From: Lingula anatina
Lineage: Eukaryota; Brachiopoda; Lingulata; Lingulida; Lingulidae
DNA length: 48,793 nucleotides
Reading direction: 5' to 3'
Assembly: GCF_001039355.2 (NCBI RefSeq)
Contig: NW_019775891.1
Span: 778,201-826,993, forward strand
Shown: piece by piece, positions 11,863 to 23,900 of the stretch
Position numbering within the stretch: position 1 is the stretch's first letter
Layout of the letters: the number at the start of each line of letters is the position of its first letter
The notes under the pieces: model-generated
What the model saw: the letters and a program-made list of their open reading frames with translations, nothing else
The model's database searches: none
What the model was told of the DNA's origin: nothing
Translations under genes and position numbers: made by a program

Positions 11863-13360
11863 TGGTTAGGAACAGATTTCAGTGATTACCTTCATAGAGG
11901 ACAACTTAGAATTTATATTTTTATAAATTAGAAATGGAGACCAACACTTACTGATGTGAATAATTTTAAATATATCATGGGTATCACACAGGACATAATT
12001 TACAGTTGTGATTTAATAAATTATTATATTAAATATATGAGTTTATAAGAGTTCAAATTGATCTTTTTGTACATTGTATATAGACCACAGAACTGTGTAC
12101 ATAGTGTCCACTCACAAATGATATCCAGTGTCATCCATTCAATTCACAGCACTAAGTAATCTAGTCTTAGCTTATACCTGTGCAAGCTCACATTTTAGAT
12201 CTGTAATTATAAGATATCTGATGATATTTATGTGGAGGCTGAGCCTCTGTTATTTCCTTTGTAATCACAGTTCATTAATATTATAAATATGATAATCATA
12301 TTAATAATGGTAAAGATTTTGGGCAAAGCAACTTTCTTTGTATCTGTTAATGATATCACAAATTGGTGATGTTACTAGGTTTATTTGTGCGCCAAGTTGC
12401 ATATGATAACTGCATTTATTTATACTTGTGTTCAGCATTGGCAATCACTGTCATGCTTCCCAACTGTGGACCTGCTTTTTTCTTTTCATGGAAGCTTCTT
12501 CATTTATCCCGTCTACACTGATGTTGTAAAATACCAGGTATAGCATGGTTCCATTCTGCATCCAAAATAAACCCAGTATTAGTGCTTGTAGACACTGTCA
12601 CTCTGTAGTATTGTTGTAATTTAATTGAAATTCTGTACATGAAAGTACAATATTGGTCAGAGTATCAAGAATGGGTTCAGAATCCTGACCTTTTTAATTG
12701 AAGCATTTTAATTCTACAGTATTGTCCCAATCCAACAATGTTAACATGAATTATAATGTGTATAATATCTGAAGACTTGAATTTACAGTATTAACCCTCT
12801 CACTGCCAAATCAGGACATTATCTACAGGGAATTTAGTAAGTGGCAGACCAGAAAGGGTTAACACCTACTGTTATTCATTAAAAGTTAGATGACAGGTTT
12901 ATTAAGCAAGTCATTGGCTTATTTCAAGATCACCTATATAAATTATGTTTTAGAGTTGGGGTAGGTCTACACTGACAGGACAGGTGTGTGAGGGTTAATT
13001 AAGTATTTGAATATTAGAAACTGAAGCTGTGATAGTTTTCTAAGGTTTGATATTGAAATCATTGATCGCCATCCAGATGCATTTTTGTCCAAATTGTCTA
13101 TTTAATAGTCAATTCACAATGAGGTCATAATCTTATTATGTCAGTTTGGCATATTTTCCTTGTCTTTTTGGTTTTCATGTATAGTATTATGTATCAGTAT
13201 GATTCAAATTCATTCATTTACTCAAGTAAATTGTACAGGTAAAATCATGTTCATATAACGAAATGTGCAAGCATGAGAAAACATTTCACTAATACAGTAG
13301 CAATTTGGGTAGATATTTACATTTTTTACCTATTTTAATATGTATGATTTTGTATTTACT

Positions 13361-13366
13361 AATAAA
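13361..13366 (+). terminator. Polyadenylation signal, ERICH6-like gene (candidate)
   Basis: AATAAA on the plus strand, the last such signal before the convergent DNAH2 gene. Earlier AATAAA copies could be used instead. Confidence 0.4.
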
Positions 13367-13546
13367 ATATAAAACTTTAACTTTTGTTAAAGAGGGGTAA
13401 CTCCTTGTTGCTATGGATATTACTGATCTTCAGTTACTGTTAGTTGTCCTTTATTATTTTCACAATACTTATTCTCAAGTGTAACTTAAGTTAAGAAGAC
13501 AAAATTAAACAAGAAACAGAATGCTGATGACATGTGCAAATATATT

Positions 13547-13552
13547 TTTATT
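13547..13552 (-). terminator. Polyadenylation signal, DNAH2 (candidate)
   Basis: AATAAA on the minus strand about 1.0 kb downstream of the DNAH2 stop codon (14582-14580), with another copy at about 13564-13569. It places the DNAH2 3' end less than 200 bp from the end of the ERICH6-like transcript. Confidence 0.45.
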
Positions 13553-14579
13553 CAACTTCTTTTTTTATTCAAAAAATTCTAAATGCAAAGAGGATTGAAA
13601 GAACAAAACCCTCACAATCCTATTATTTTAAAACATACTGTATGTACATCATTTGGCAATAACTGAGTGGGCGGATTTGACTCTTAAATTGTTTATAATC
13701 ACAATTCAAGGTTAAAAACAAACAAACGCTACAACTTTCACTTGTATGTACAACAGATACTACTACTTCTACTATCACAGTTATTTCTCAGATTAAAATG
13801 AAAACTTCTTCAATATAAATATCATAAAACATCAATACAATAAGAAATAATGTTTATACACTGCAGCAAGTGTGCTCCAGTCTTTTAGATGGACAACTTC
13901 AAGGGACGGAATTGTTTGTGGCACTATTTCTACTAGAAAAAGGGTCGTATACAAAACAGCTCCTGAGAGAAATGTTATTGTTGGAAAATGGGACTGAGGT
14001 CTAAATTTCTCTACTGACTTTTGATATCTCACTGCAGCTGGATATTTACATGTAAAGCCAATTTCAAATGACAATTAGAAATATCTTCACCCTATAAGAA
14101 ATCAACAAAAAGAAATTCATACATCATTTCTCAATAAAAACAGCATTTCAAAATAAAGAAAAAAATGTATGCTTAACTATCAATTATTCACAATATTATG
14201 TGAAAACGCGGAAAGCTTCAGTGGATCTGGCAAATTAAAAGTGTTATGGTAAGTGACAGCTAACCTTAGCTAAACACTGCACTTATATAACAAACATTCA
14301 GTTGTTCACAAATAAAAAAAAAATAAATAAAAACCTGGTTTGTTTAAGCTAGTCTTTTTAGATCATTTCTTTCTAAAACTTTTTATCCAAAAATATCACT
14401 TTTCAGTTCATACATCTTCTTAATGGAAAATATTGTTCTTGGCAAAGTTTCTTCTTAAACTTGCAGTTCACCTTTTCCCCTGAACACAAATTTGACTCTT
14501 CCAATGAATACTGTCACTGCAATAATTTGTGTGAATTCCCAGAACCCTGTTCTCCCTCCTCTCCTTCCCTAGTGTCTGT
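13553..14579 (-). other. DNAH2 3' UTR (probable)
   Basis: AT-rich sequence between the DNAH2 stop and the candidate polyadenylation signals. The short ORFs in it have no recognisable similarity. Confidence 0.5.
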
Positions 14580-17500
14580 CTATGTGTCCAGACTCATGAG
14601 TAGTGCAGTGCCTCTCTTCACCCAGTGGTCTGAAGATTTCTCGCCACACTTGAGGTCCACGGCAACCACAAAGCTGGCTCTCCCTGTCCTGCCGGCACGG
14701 TTAGGGTAGTAGTAACATGGGCACTGGTACAGACCTGGATTAGACAGACTCAGAGGTCAGCTTTGTTCACTACAACATGTGGGTTGCTCATATGATTTTA
14801 ATAAACTCACAAGTTATCACTAACATTGTCATTACAGTAACTATTAATTCATGAGAAAGGGGACTGTGAAATAATCAACAACCATATCATGACAAAAGGT
14901 GACAAACAACACATCCTTCTCCAACAATTGTCATAGCAGGATAGCTGCAGACATACTGAGCCTTTAAAATATCTTTTAAAATTTGACTTTAATTAAACTG
15001 ACAAGCAGACAACTTCACATCTTATATACTGACTTCCTTTTTTTTGTTGAAACAAATTTATTGTTGTAATAATTTTTCTTAGTTTGCAATCAAGATCCTA
15101 AATCATGTATCTCTTCTTTTACAATACTAAATAAATAAATAAATACACAGGATCAAAATTAATAAACCAGTACTTTAATTCACAAAAAACAGCCCCCTCT
15201 GGTGGTATAAATACCTTTCCCACTCTTCTTCTTGTTCTCCACAGGTTTGAAGTGTATGGTGGGTATAGGACAAACCAGCTGCATAGGTTCTGCCTCAATG
15301 AGACAGGCATTCTTCTTGTCCCAGCCAGCCCCCTGCAGGAACAGCCCCCGGATTAACACTCCGTCCTTAGGGGCACCTGTTATATTGGAGTCATCTACTG
15401 TCATCACAGTGAACTCCCAGGACAGTGAGTCTACAGACACCTGGAATAGGTAGGTAACAGTGGACATCAGTACTGGTATGTGGGGTTGAGAATATCAGTA
15501 CTTTGTGTGGTAGGAGTAATAAATATATGTGGTTTAGATTACAAGTATGTGCGGCTGAGAATATAGAATTGGAGAGAATCAGTTGCAGTCACAAAAATTA
15601 ATTCTCAAGAATGAATAGTAGTTTTATTTCTATTTGTTTTATTCTATTTTAATTTTTCTATGGTACCAGAACTTCTATGAACAACTTAATACTATGCATA
15701 ACTTTGGGACTAATACAAAAAGAGAGAGAGAGAGAGAGAGAAAAAGAGAGAGAGAGTGAGGATCTCTCTTACATTGTGATATCTAGCAGAAGTCTGCAGC
15801 ACTGCAGTGAGGAACCCGGTGGGGAAGGTGAACCCAGACATCCAGAAAATCACTGGAGGATGTGCCGTCGTCGCCCACTTCTCAAACTGTTCTACGCGCT
15901 GCATGAGATCACGTGTCCACGAGCCCAGCAGTTTCATGGACGGATACGCCTGGAAATACACAACTCTGTCTGATGAACCAAGTCATTCTATACAAGAAAC
16001 TTACGTCACAATACCTCTACGGATTCTTCCATTTTTCAACTTTTTCACCAGTCTTCTGATCAAATATGATAAATTTGAAGATGAATTACCAATTTTTTTT
16101 ATAATTTCTCTTTCTTTCTTTTTTTTCCCAATATTGAAATTCTGAAAACTCTCAAATATGCTGAGTTGCTAATGCCATGCATTTACACATGTATTCTATA
16201 TAATATTTAGGACAGACTCATTATTTACAGGTGTTATTCTGTTGTTAATAATACAACACAAAATAGATCTATGCAGTTCTAAGGTCTGTCATGTTGTCAA
16301 TTGTGAACTAAGAGCTGTGTGTCTCCAGTCAAGCTTACATTTTCCCAGCTAGGTGGCACCCTGCCGTCAAACATGCACTGGAAGATGTCCTCCAGTTCTG
16401 ATGACATCACAACCAGACCTTGGATCGCCTTCTCCAGCGCAATTAGCGACGTACGGATGGTGTCCAGCAGGGCATTATAACGCTCAATCTGAAACATTCA
16501 GGGGAAGTCATGTTATTATATTATAGCAATTTGCTAAATCTTACACATAATTTATGTATGTAGCAATGTGCTCAATTTGAAATATTGAGAGGAAGTAGTG
16601 TTAAAATGTATGCAGCAATGTGCTCAATCTTATATGTTGAGTGATGGTAGTCTAATGGTATTATGTAAGGCAGTAAGCTTTTGTTTCAGCTAAGTACAGA
16701 CTCTACAATAGTTTCTTAGGTGTCATGGATGATGTTTCATTTCCATAATGCACCTATAAATCTAGAATAATGACTGTTAAAAAAAGTATTCTGTGGGGGC
16801 TGCATGTCCATAATAAAATCCAGAGATTTGAAGTGGCAGTCTGTGGAGAGTTTGGTGGCCAGTTCTTACCTCTTGTAGCAGTACCACATTGAGAGGGGAG
16901 GGATCCACAGACAGGATCTTTGCTGTGCCCTCATAGTCAATGTTCTCTGGCAGCTGCTCCATAATCTTGCCAGCCAGGTCCAGAACCTGTAAGGAATCAA
17001 GCATCACTATAAGGACATTGTCTAGATGAGGGACATTCTACATCTGTCTTAATGTTAACATACTAGTTTTAAGTACCAGCATAAAAGGAAAAGAAAATTA
17101 GAAAAGAACTAAAATTTCCTCACTGTCTCCATACACATGCAGTTAATAACAAAAAAGGGCCAAGATTTTAAAAATACCACAAAATTAGTCTTCTATCAGG
17201 CATAACTGTAATCTGATAGCAATTCTCTCCCTCACCCCCTACTCTATCCCTCCCCCCCCCCCCCCCTCCCCACAAACACCCAATCTTTACCTTGTCTTCT
17301 CTACTCTCTCCAGCAGCTGCCGAGGTCTGTGGCTGCAGCGACAGCAGAGTTTCAAACAACATCCTGGTCTCCTGGATCTGTGAGGTGATGTCAGCATTTG
17401 GGTGCTGTCCAAACGCCTCGGGATGGTCCATGTTGGGTAACATACTCACATACTCCTTGTAGGAGGACAGAGGGCCATCCTTAGGGACATAGTATGTGGG

Positions 17501-17994
17501 GAGGGAAGACAACCTGAAATGTTAAGATATATTACTGCCTGTTCTGTGTACTGAAAGAGTGTGGATACAATGTGAGTACAGATACTACCATATAATACCT
17601 GTAATGCCTCCTGAGATTTAGACTGCTACGGGCAGAAAAAATGTGTCAACATATCACTCTGTCCCTGTAGTTGCAAACCAATTTCTACATGGGTGCAGCG
17701 GAATGAATTGGGTGACAAAATTTCAGTTTATTTCACAAAGCCAGAGGTAAGCTATTATATACAGTGTGTTTTTTATCAAAGAAGTCAGAAAACATCCCAG
17801 TTCACTCACTTGAAGAACGGCTGAGCAATGGCAGCCTCACAGAACAGATCAGTGATATACGTCATGAGGAGACGTCTGTCCCAGTCATCAGTCACATGAC
17901 CTCCGTAGTTGATGCCAGCAATGAGATATTTGAGAGCGTCCCATGGAGTCTCGTCATACTCATCCAGATAGATGCTGAGCAGGTTCTCTGAGAC
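14580..17994 (-). CDS. DNAH2: DNAH2 exons: C-terminal domain and stop
   Basis: Seven exons: 17994-17810, 17513-17291, 16986-16870, 16488-16339, 15949-15773, 15440-15215, 14734-14580. Landmarks: [104 protein letters not shown] and [15 protein letters not shown]. The stop TAG is at 14582-14580. The C-terminal domain packs on the ring and modulates motility. Confidence 0.93.
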
Positions 17995-20900
17995 CTGAAG
18001 ATGAATTGATGAAAGTCAATATGTGAACTGAAAGTTGTCTTTATGTGGACAGCAGTGAAATGATCAAATGATAACTTCTGAATTGATTAAAAGTTCCTCT
18101 TTTTAAGCTTCAAGGGATATTTTAGTTCTATGTAATTCAAAGTGTTAAATTTGTCATTTTATTTGAACATAAAATATAAACATAATACTGTCTCAGAATA
18201 CGGTTTTCAGCAGCTTTTAGAATGAATATCAAATATTATCACAATTATTACAATTTTCTTCACAGGCAAATAGCTTTTTTTTATAACAGATTTGTTACAA
18301 AATAATTCATTTTACATACATATAAAAACATTCAACCCCTACCTCAAAGTCTGAATCATTGAAATCATACGGGATGTTCCATCCTAACATCAAGAACTTT
18401 CTCCTCTCAATAAGGATGGAATGGAAGAAGCAGAGACAGAACAGCAGCTTCTTGTACTTCTCTGGCTTCTTGCAGCGATTAAACTGCTGCTCAGTGATCA
18501 GGTGGTACAGACGCTTTACGTTGGCTTTCAGTCCCTGCACAACATTAAGAGTGATTTAAATTATCTGGTTTTAAATATCATTAATGCACTGTTATTTTGG
18601 GAGTGTAAGTTTATGGTTAGTCTTAAATTAAAGTACATGGTCTGAAATCTCATTAATGCCCTCACCTTAGGAGGCTCAGTGGTCATTTTAATGCCTGCCT
18701 GGAGGATGGAAATAGGAAACTGTGGGTTGGGAGAGCTGCTGAGCCACAGGCGGAATTCCTCATGGGGCTCCTCAATCTGCAGCTGTTCTACCAGCTTGTC
18801 CAAAGTGGGCATCCAACTTAATGACAAGTGACAGTTGGCTAGGTAAACCCAGTTACCCTGAAACACAATATATAATACGTAATATAGTAAAGCAAATTAA
18901 GTCATTGTACTCTCTCTCATATATTGTCTACTTCATGAATAAACACTGCTATTAAACCCAGCCCCACTGTACCACATATTCCCCTATCTTCACAACAAAT
19001 GAACAGATTCAAGAAAACATGGGCACATACTGAAACCCCCTTAACAATCTTTAAAGCACTCAGAATGGAAAATACCCTACTTTAAACCTTTTCCCTAAAA
19101 TCTGCCCACCCTCTCACCACACGTCACTCTCACACGCTGAACTAGTAGTATTATTTATCACAAGTTTTCGTTGCTACCTAACCCCCCCCCCCCCCCCTCC
19201 CACTTCCCCTATCCTCTCCATTGTCTTGCTATTTGACAGAGCTGGCTGCCTCATCTCTCCGGCTCCCCTTTCCCCTCTCTCTTCTATCTTCTAGTTCCTC
19301 ACCTCTCTGACTCCCTCTTTGATCATCCTGGTGGCTATGGGAGCCTGTCCCTGGCCTAGAGACAGAGCATGGAACCTGTGCGCCATACCACGCGCCTCTG
19401 CCAGCTGTAGCAGAGAACTAGTGGGATCCTGAGGAATGAGAAAAACATTGTAATAATATTTATATACAATTATATACAATTTTCCTCTGCCAACTGTAGC
19501 AGAGAACTGGTGGGATCCTGAGGAGTGAGGTAAACATTGTTATAATATTTATTTACAATTATCTTATTGACAGATAGCTGATAGAGAAACTTCACAAGTC
19601 AAAGTGTAAATTTAAAAGAACTTGTAGCATATAGGTAGATTGACTTTGGCATTGCTGGGCATTTCTGAATTACTCAATCATAACACTATTTATAAATAAT
19701 ATGCAAGACTGCAATAAGGTCAATAAATTTAATTTATATCAACATGATAAAGTCAACTAAGAGATCGGCATACACTGCGATATTCACAACACACAGTTTC
19801 TAAATGCTGTCCACTAACTCTGTCTCCAGGTGACACCTACCACTCCAGGGGAGAGCACAAAGATCAGTGGAGACTTGGTCGTGGAATCTTCCACCACTGC
19901 CTGCATGTCCAATACTGGCGGCTCCGTGAACTTTGACCCCAGGTTGTTGATGATGAAGGATGTGGAGCAGAAAGACACACGGTCAGGGCGCAGGGAGCGC
20001 ACAATCAACATGCGCTGGAGCTCATTGCAAGAGTTGTCCCATTCACCTATTATATAACAGAAACACCAAGATTATCTCATCTAATGAAAATTTAAACTAA
20101 CTAAAGAAGAACTGAGAGCTGAAAGGAAAGATTCCTTTTTTTTGCAACTTAGTCTACAAAAACTGAGCTGTATACATACATAGAAATAAAGAAGGTAAAA
20201 TGCAAGGATAGAGAGAGAGAAAGAGGGAAGAAGTAGAAGCAGATCTTACCAGGCAAGGCGGCAGTCTCAGGCTCAGAGCTGGTATACCAGACATTCCAGT
20301 CCCGTGGATACTGCTCAAAGGCCTGGATGACGCCGTGGAAGTTGGTGAGTTTGTCCAGCTCCGTGATGTTATCCCAGGCATTGTCATTAAGCCACTGAGA
20401 GCAGGGGTTGTCCATCTGGTTCTCTCTGTCCATCACCTAGACCATGAAGATTTATGTGATTTTTATCTGGACTTAAAACTATCTACTGTCCCACATTGTT
20501 CCAAGACATTGCTAAAACACATTAAGATAACTGCCTACAAATCTGATGTGCCCTTTCAAAGACTTTAAATGCAAATGAGGAACAAGTGACTTACATCATA
20601 TATTAACTAGATTCTAACTGTATGTCAAATAAAAAATCTCAAACTATTATAAGTACGTTTCACATCCTCTGCTTCCACAAGGATCCAATAATTCATAGTC
20701 TACAACTGACCAACACATTTCTTTTCCATTATTCATTCATATTTTTCTTTGACTGGGTAAAACCTACCACTCCGCCCCTGAGGAAGAAGGCGTATTCATC
20801 CATGTTCAATTTCCCAGAAGCCTCCAGGATCTTGGCACACATTTGGAATGAGAACAGCAGCTTGTGACGCTCAAACAGACCACGACATGTGTACCTGGAG

Positions 20901-23900
20901 TCATACAACATTGTATTATAGCAATTTGCTCAATCTGAAACATTGAGGGGAAGTCATGTTATTATATGAGAACAGCAACTTGTGGCGCTCAAACAGACCA
21001 CGACATGTGTACCTGGAGTCATAGAACACTCTAATTGCTGACATCTGTCATTGTTGACAACATTGGTCCTGGCTTAAGCCACACACAGAGGACATCATGG
21101 AAGCTGCTTTATGTTTAGATCATTTATATATCATAAGACTTTTTACATATTTCTAATCGCATATGTGCTCATATTTTAATAATTTTCCATAATTAAAAAC
21201 AAAAGTGACAATGTATATTTGAAGAAATACCACTTTTGGTTCCACAAAACTTCTTTATAATCATATTAATTGTATTTCATATACAAACTACAAGCGTTAC
21301 TTTACTTAAGATTCTCTATAATATTCTACAAACTACACTTTGAATAAAGCCAGTCACCTGTACACAGCATAGGTATGGTACTCTACACTCACCTGTACAC
21401 GGCGTAGGTATGGTACTCTACACTCACCTGTACACGGCATAGGTATGGTACTCTACACTCACCTGTACACGGCATAGGTATGGTACTCTACACTCACCTG
21501 TACACAGCATAGGTATGGTACTCATTCAGGTTAACAATCCTCTCTTCCAGTTTGGAACTCCTCTGAGACTTGTCAATGGACAGGTTGAACAGTTCAATGT
21601 AGGCATCCAGAGAGAACTGGTACATGGGGTCAATACGGCCCATGTCATTCAGCACAAAGAACAAGATGGACGCTCTCTGGGCACATGGACGGTAACCCTG
21701 GAGTGGGGACAAAACACAAATATTAAAATATGCCTGCATGAGAAATTCAGATTTCAGTGAAAAATTACACCTTTGTAGTCAGCATGATTTTTTTTTTCAT
21801 TTAACACACAAATATATGGAATACTGTTAAATCATTAAAATAATTCCATATTGGTTCTTATCAGGCATCTTCTGCCAAGATATGTGCCAACACAATTATA
21901 ATAAAGAAAAACATTAACAAACAATCTTAAGAGTACGTGCTGATAAATTTAACAATCAGAGTAAAAAAACAAACAAACAAACAAACAAACAAAAAAGCTT
22001 GTTTTTCCTTGTAGCATTTAATAAAATGCTCCATTTGTTTTCATGTCTTGCTTCATAATGGTTCAAGACTGAAAGGAAGCATACCTCTCTGGCGGCGTCA
22101 ATCTTGACCTCTGTGAGCTCAGAAATCTGGAGCTGTTCCGTAACTTCCTGTGAGGTGGTCTTAGATGTCTGCAGAGTGTTCACCAGTTGTTCATCATCCA
22201 GCAGGGAACCTTTGGTCTCATTCAGCAACCTGGGGGGAATATTTATACAGTTTTACAACTTGATGTCAGTCTGCTTAAAATTTGAATTAAATTATCTTAA
22301 ATCTCAATAAAAGATTTTATGGCACTGAATTAACAGTTAATGTGAAAGTAATTAAATTCAACTCTTACCTTAAAAATAAAAAAAATTCAACAACAAAATA
22401 CTATTAATAAAGAGAATGGCAGAAATAATATCCTCTACCAAACCTTCACAAGCAAATCTCACCTCAGGATCTCATCTTCCAGTTCTGCAATTTTCTTCTT
22501 TCCAGCAGCAATGTTGATCACCAAGCTGTCCTTCTGTTCCTCCAACTCTGGTCTCTCTTTTCTCACCACAATACCCAACAACTGAGCCTCCAGACCTGGG
22601 CAGAATAAAATGATGTTAGAACTCAGGACACAGAATAAATGAGCTTAGAACTCCAGACAGTTGACACCAGACCCTATGATTATTCATAAGCAATGATTAT
22701 TTAGCATAAACTTGGATTTTTTTCACCATTGGCAAATGGCCAACTCTGTTGGAGGCCTTCTTCACAAAAGAAATTGTTGTTTATGATTCAACTACCAAGC
22801 TAATGAACATTTTTGATCACTTACTTTGAAATATTGATATTTTACCTTAAATATTTAGTAGTCAATTCAAGCTGGTAAAAACGTATAAATATATAGTATT
22901 CAGTTGAAGAGATCTCTGAGTTGAAGTTTTCTTAGCCTATCATTTTCTCACCTTGCTCCTTGACAGCAAAGTTGACAATCTGTGTCTTGGCAGCAATCTC
23001 TGGAGCGTAGTGAGGGTTGCTGAGCTTGGTGGTGATGTAGAAGCGGAAGTCAAAGTTGTACTCCACCTCTTTGTCTCCCAGCTTGATCATCCAGGCGCCA
23101 CCTACAGGAGAAAGATGAGAACAACTTAAACAGACATATGTTAGAACTGAGATGAGAGCAACCTAAGAGACGTATGTTATAGCTGTGATACCTGGGGATA
23201 TCCACGTGATATTAAACTTTATACCTGTTCTGTTCATATACTGTTCAATTATCATTTTTATTAATATTCTAAATACTTATCCTGTTTTTTTTTCTAATTT
23301 TCCACATAAAATGAAGGAAATTCTCCAAAAGGATGTCAATTCATATCTCATATGATTAAGGCTATAACAGACTACTTCAATGCTCTTCATCTTCATAAAA
23401 ACCCATATGAGGCTATTCTGTTGTTAAATATCTTACCCATCTTCTTGACAGCCTTGGTCAGTATAGGGTCCAGTGAGGGGTCCAGTCTCTCCTGGACATT
23501 CTGCAGGACAACAGGCAGTCCGTACTGGACACTGGTCTCCAGAGTTCTCATGTAGTCACTCTGCTGGAGATCTATGATCTTCAGACCCTAGAACACATAA
23601 AGCAAGAGACTGTCTCAACTGCTGCAACTGTCTTAACTACACTGTCTCAACTACTGCACTATGAAAGTCTTGTAACAGTGTCATACCATCTTGATCCTAT
23701 CACAAATGACTGATAAAATTTTCAAGAACCTGGGGAAAATTGTGTTCAGACAGTCCAACAGGACAGGCAAAAATTTTAAAATGTGCCATATTGATATTAC
23801 ATGCAGTCAATCTGGCTTAAAGTCCTTCAGCCAAGGAACATTTTCACAACAGCATGTCTGTTGGATCCAGAGTTTTCTCACCTTGGACATCTCCATATTC

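Larger units (their letters stand above)
11497..13385 (+). other. Probable 3' UTR of the ERICH6-like gene
   Basis: No exon-like coding sequence follows the TGA at 11494-11496. AATAAA signals occur at 11738-11743, 12566-12571 and 13361-13366; the last sits just before the DNAH2 3' end. The region has a 22-bp direct duplication (11558-11579 and 11580-11601) and a poly-G tract with an assembly gap. Confidence 0.45.

Noticed and set aside
13832-14074. 80-codon minus-strand reading frame
   Set aside because: Falls in the DNAH2 3' UTR, low coding character, no recognisable motif.
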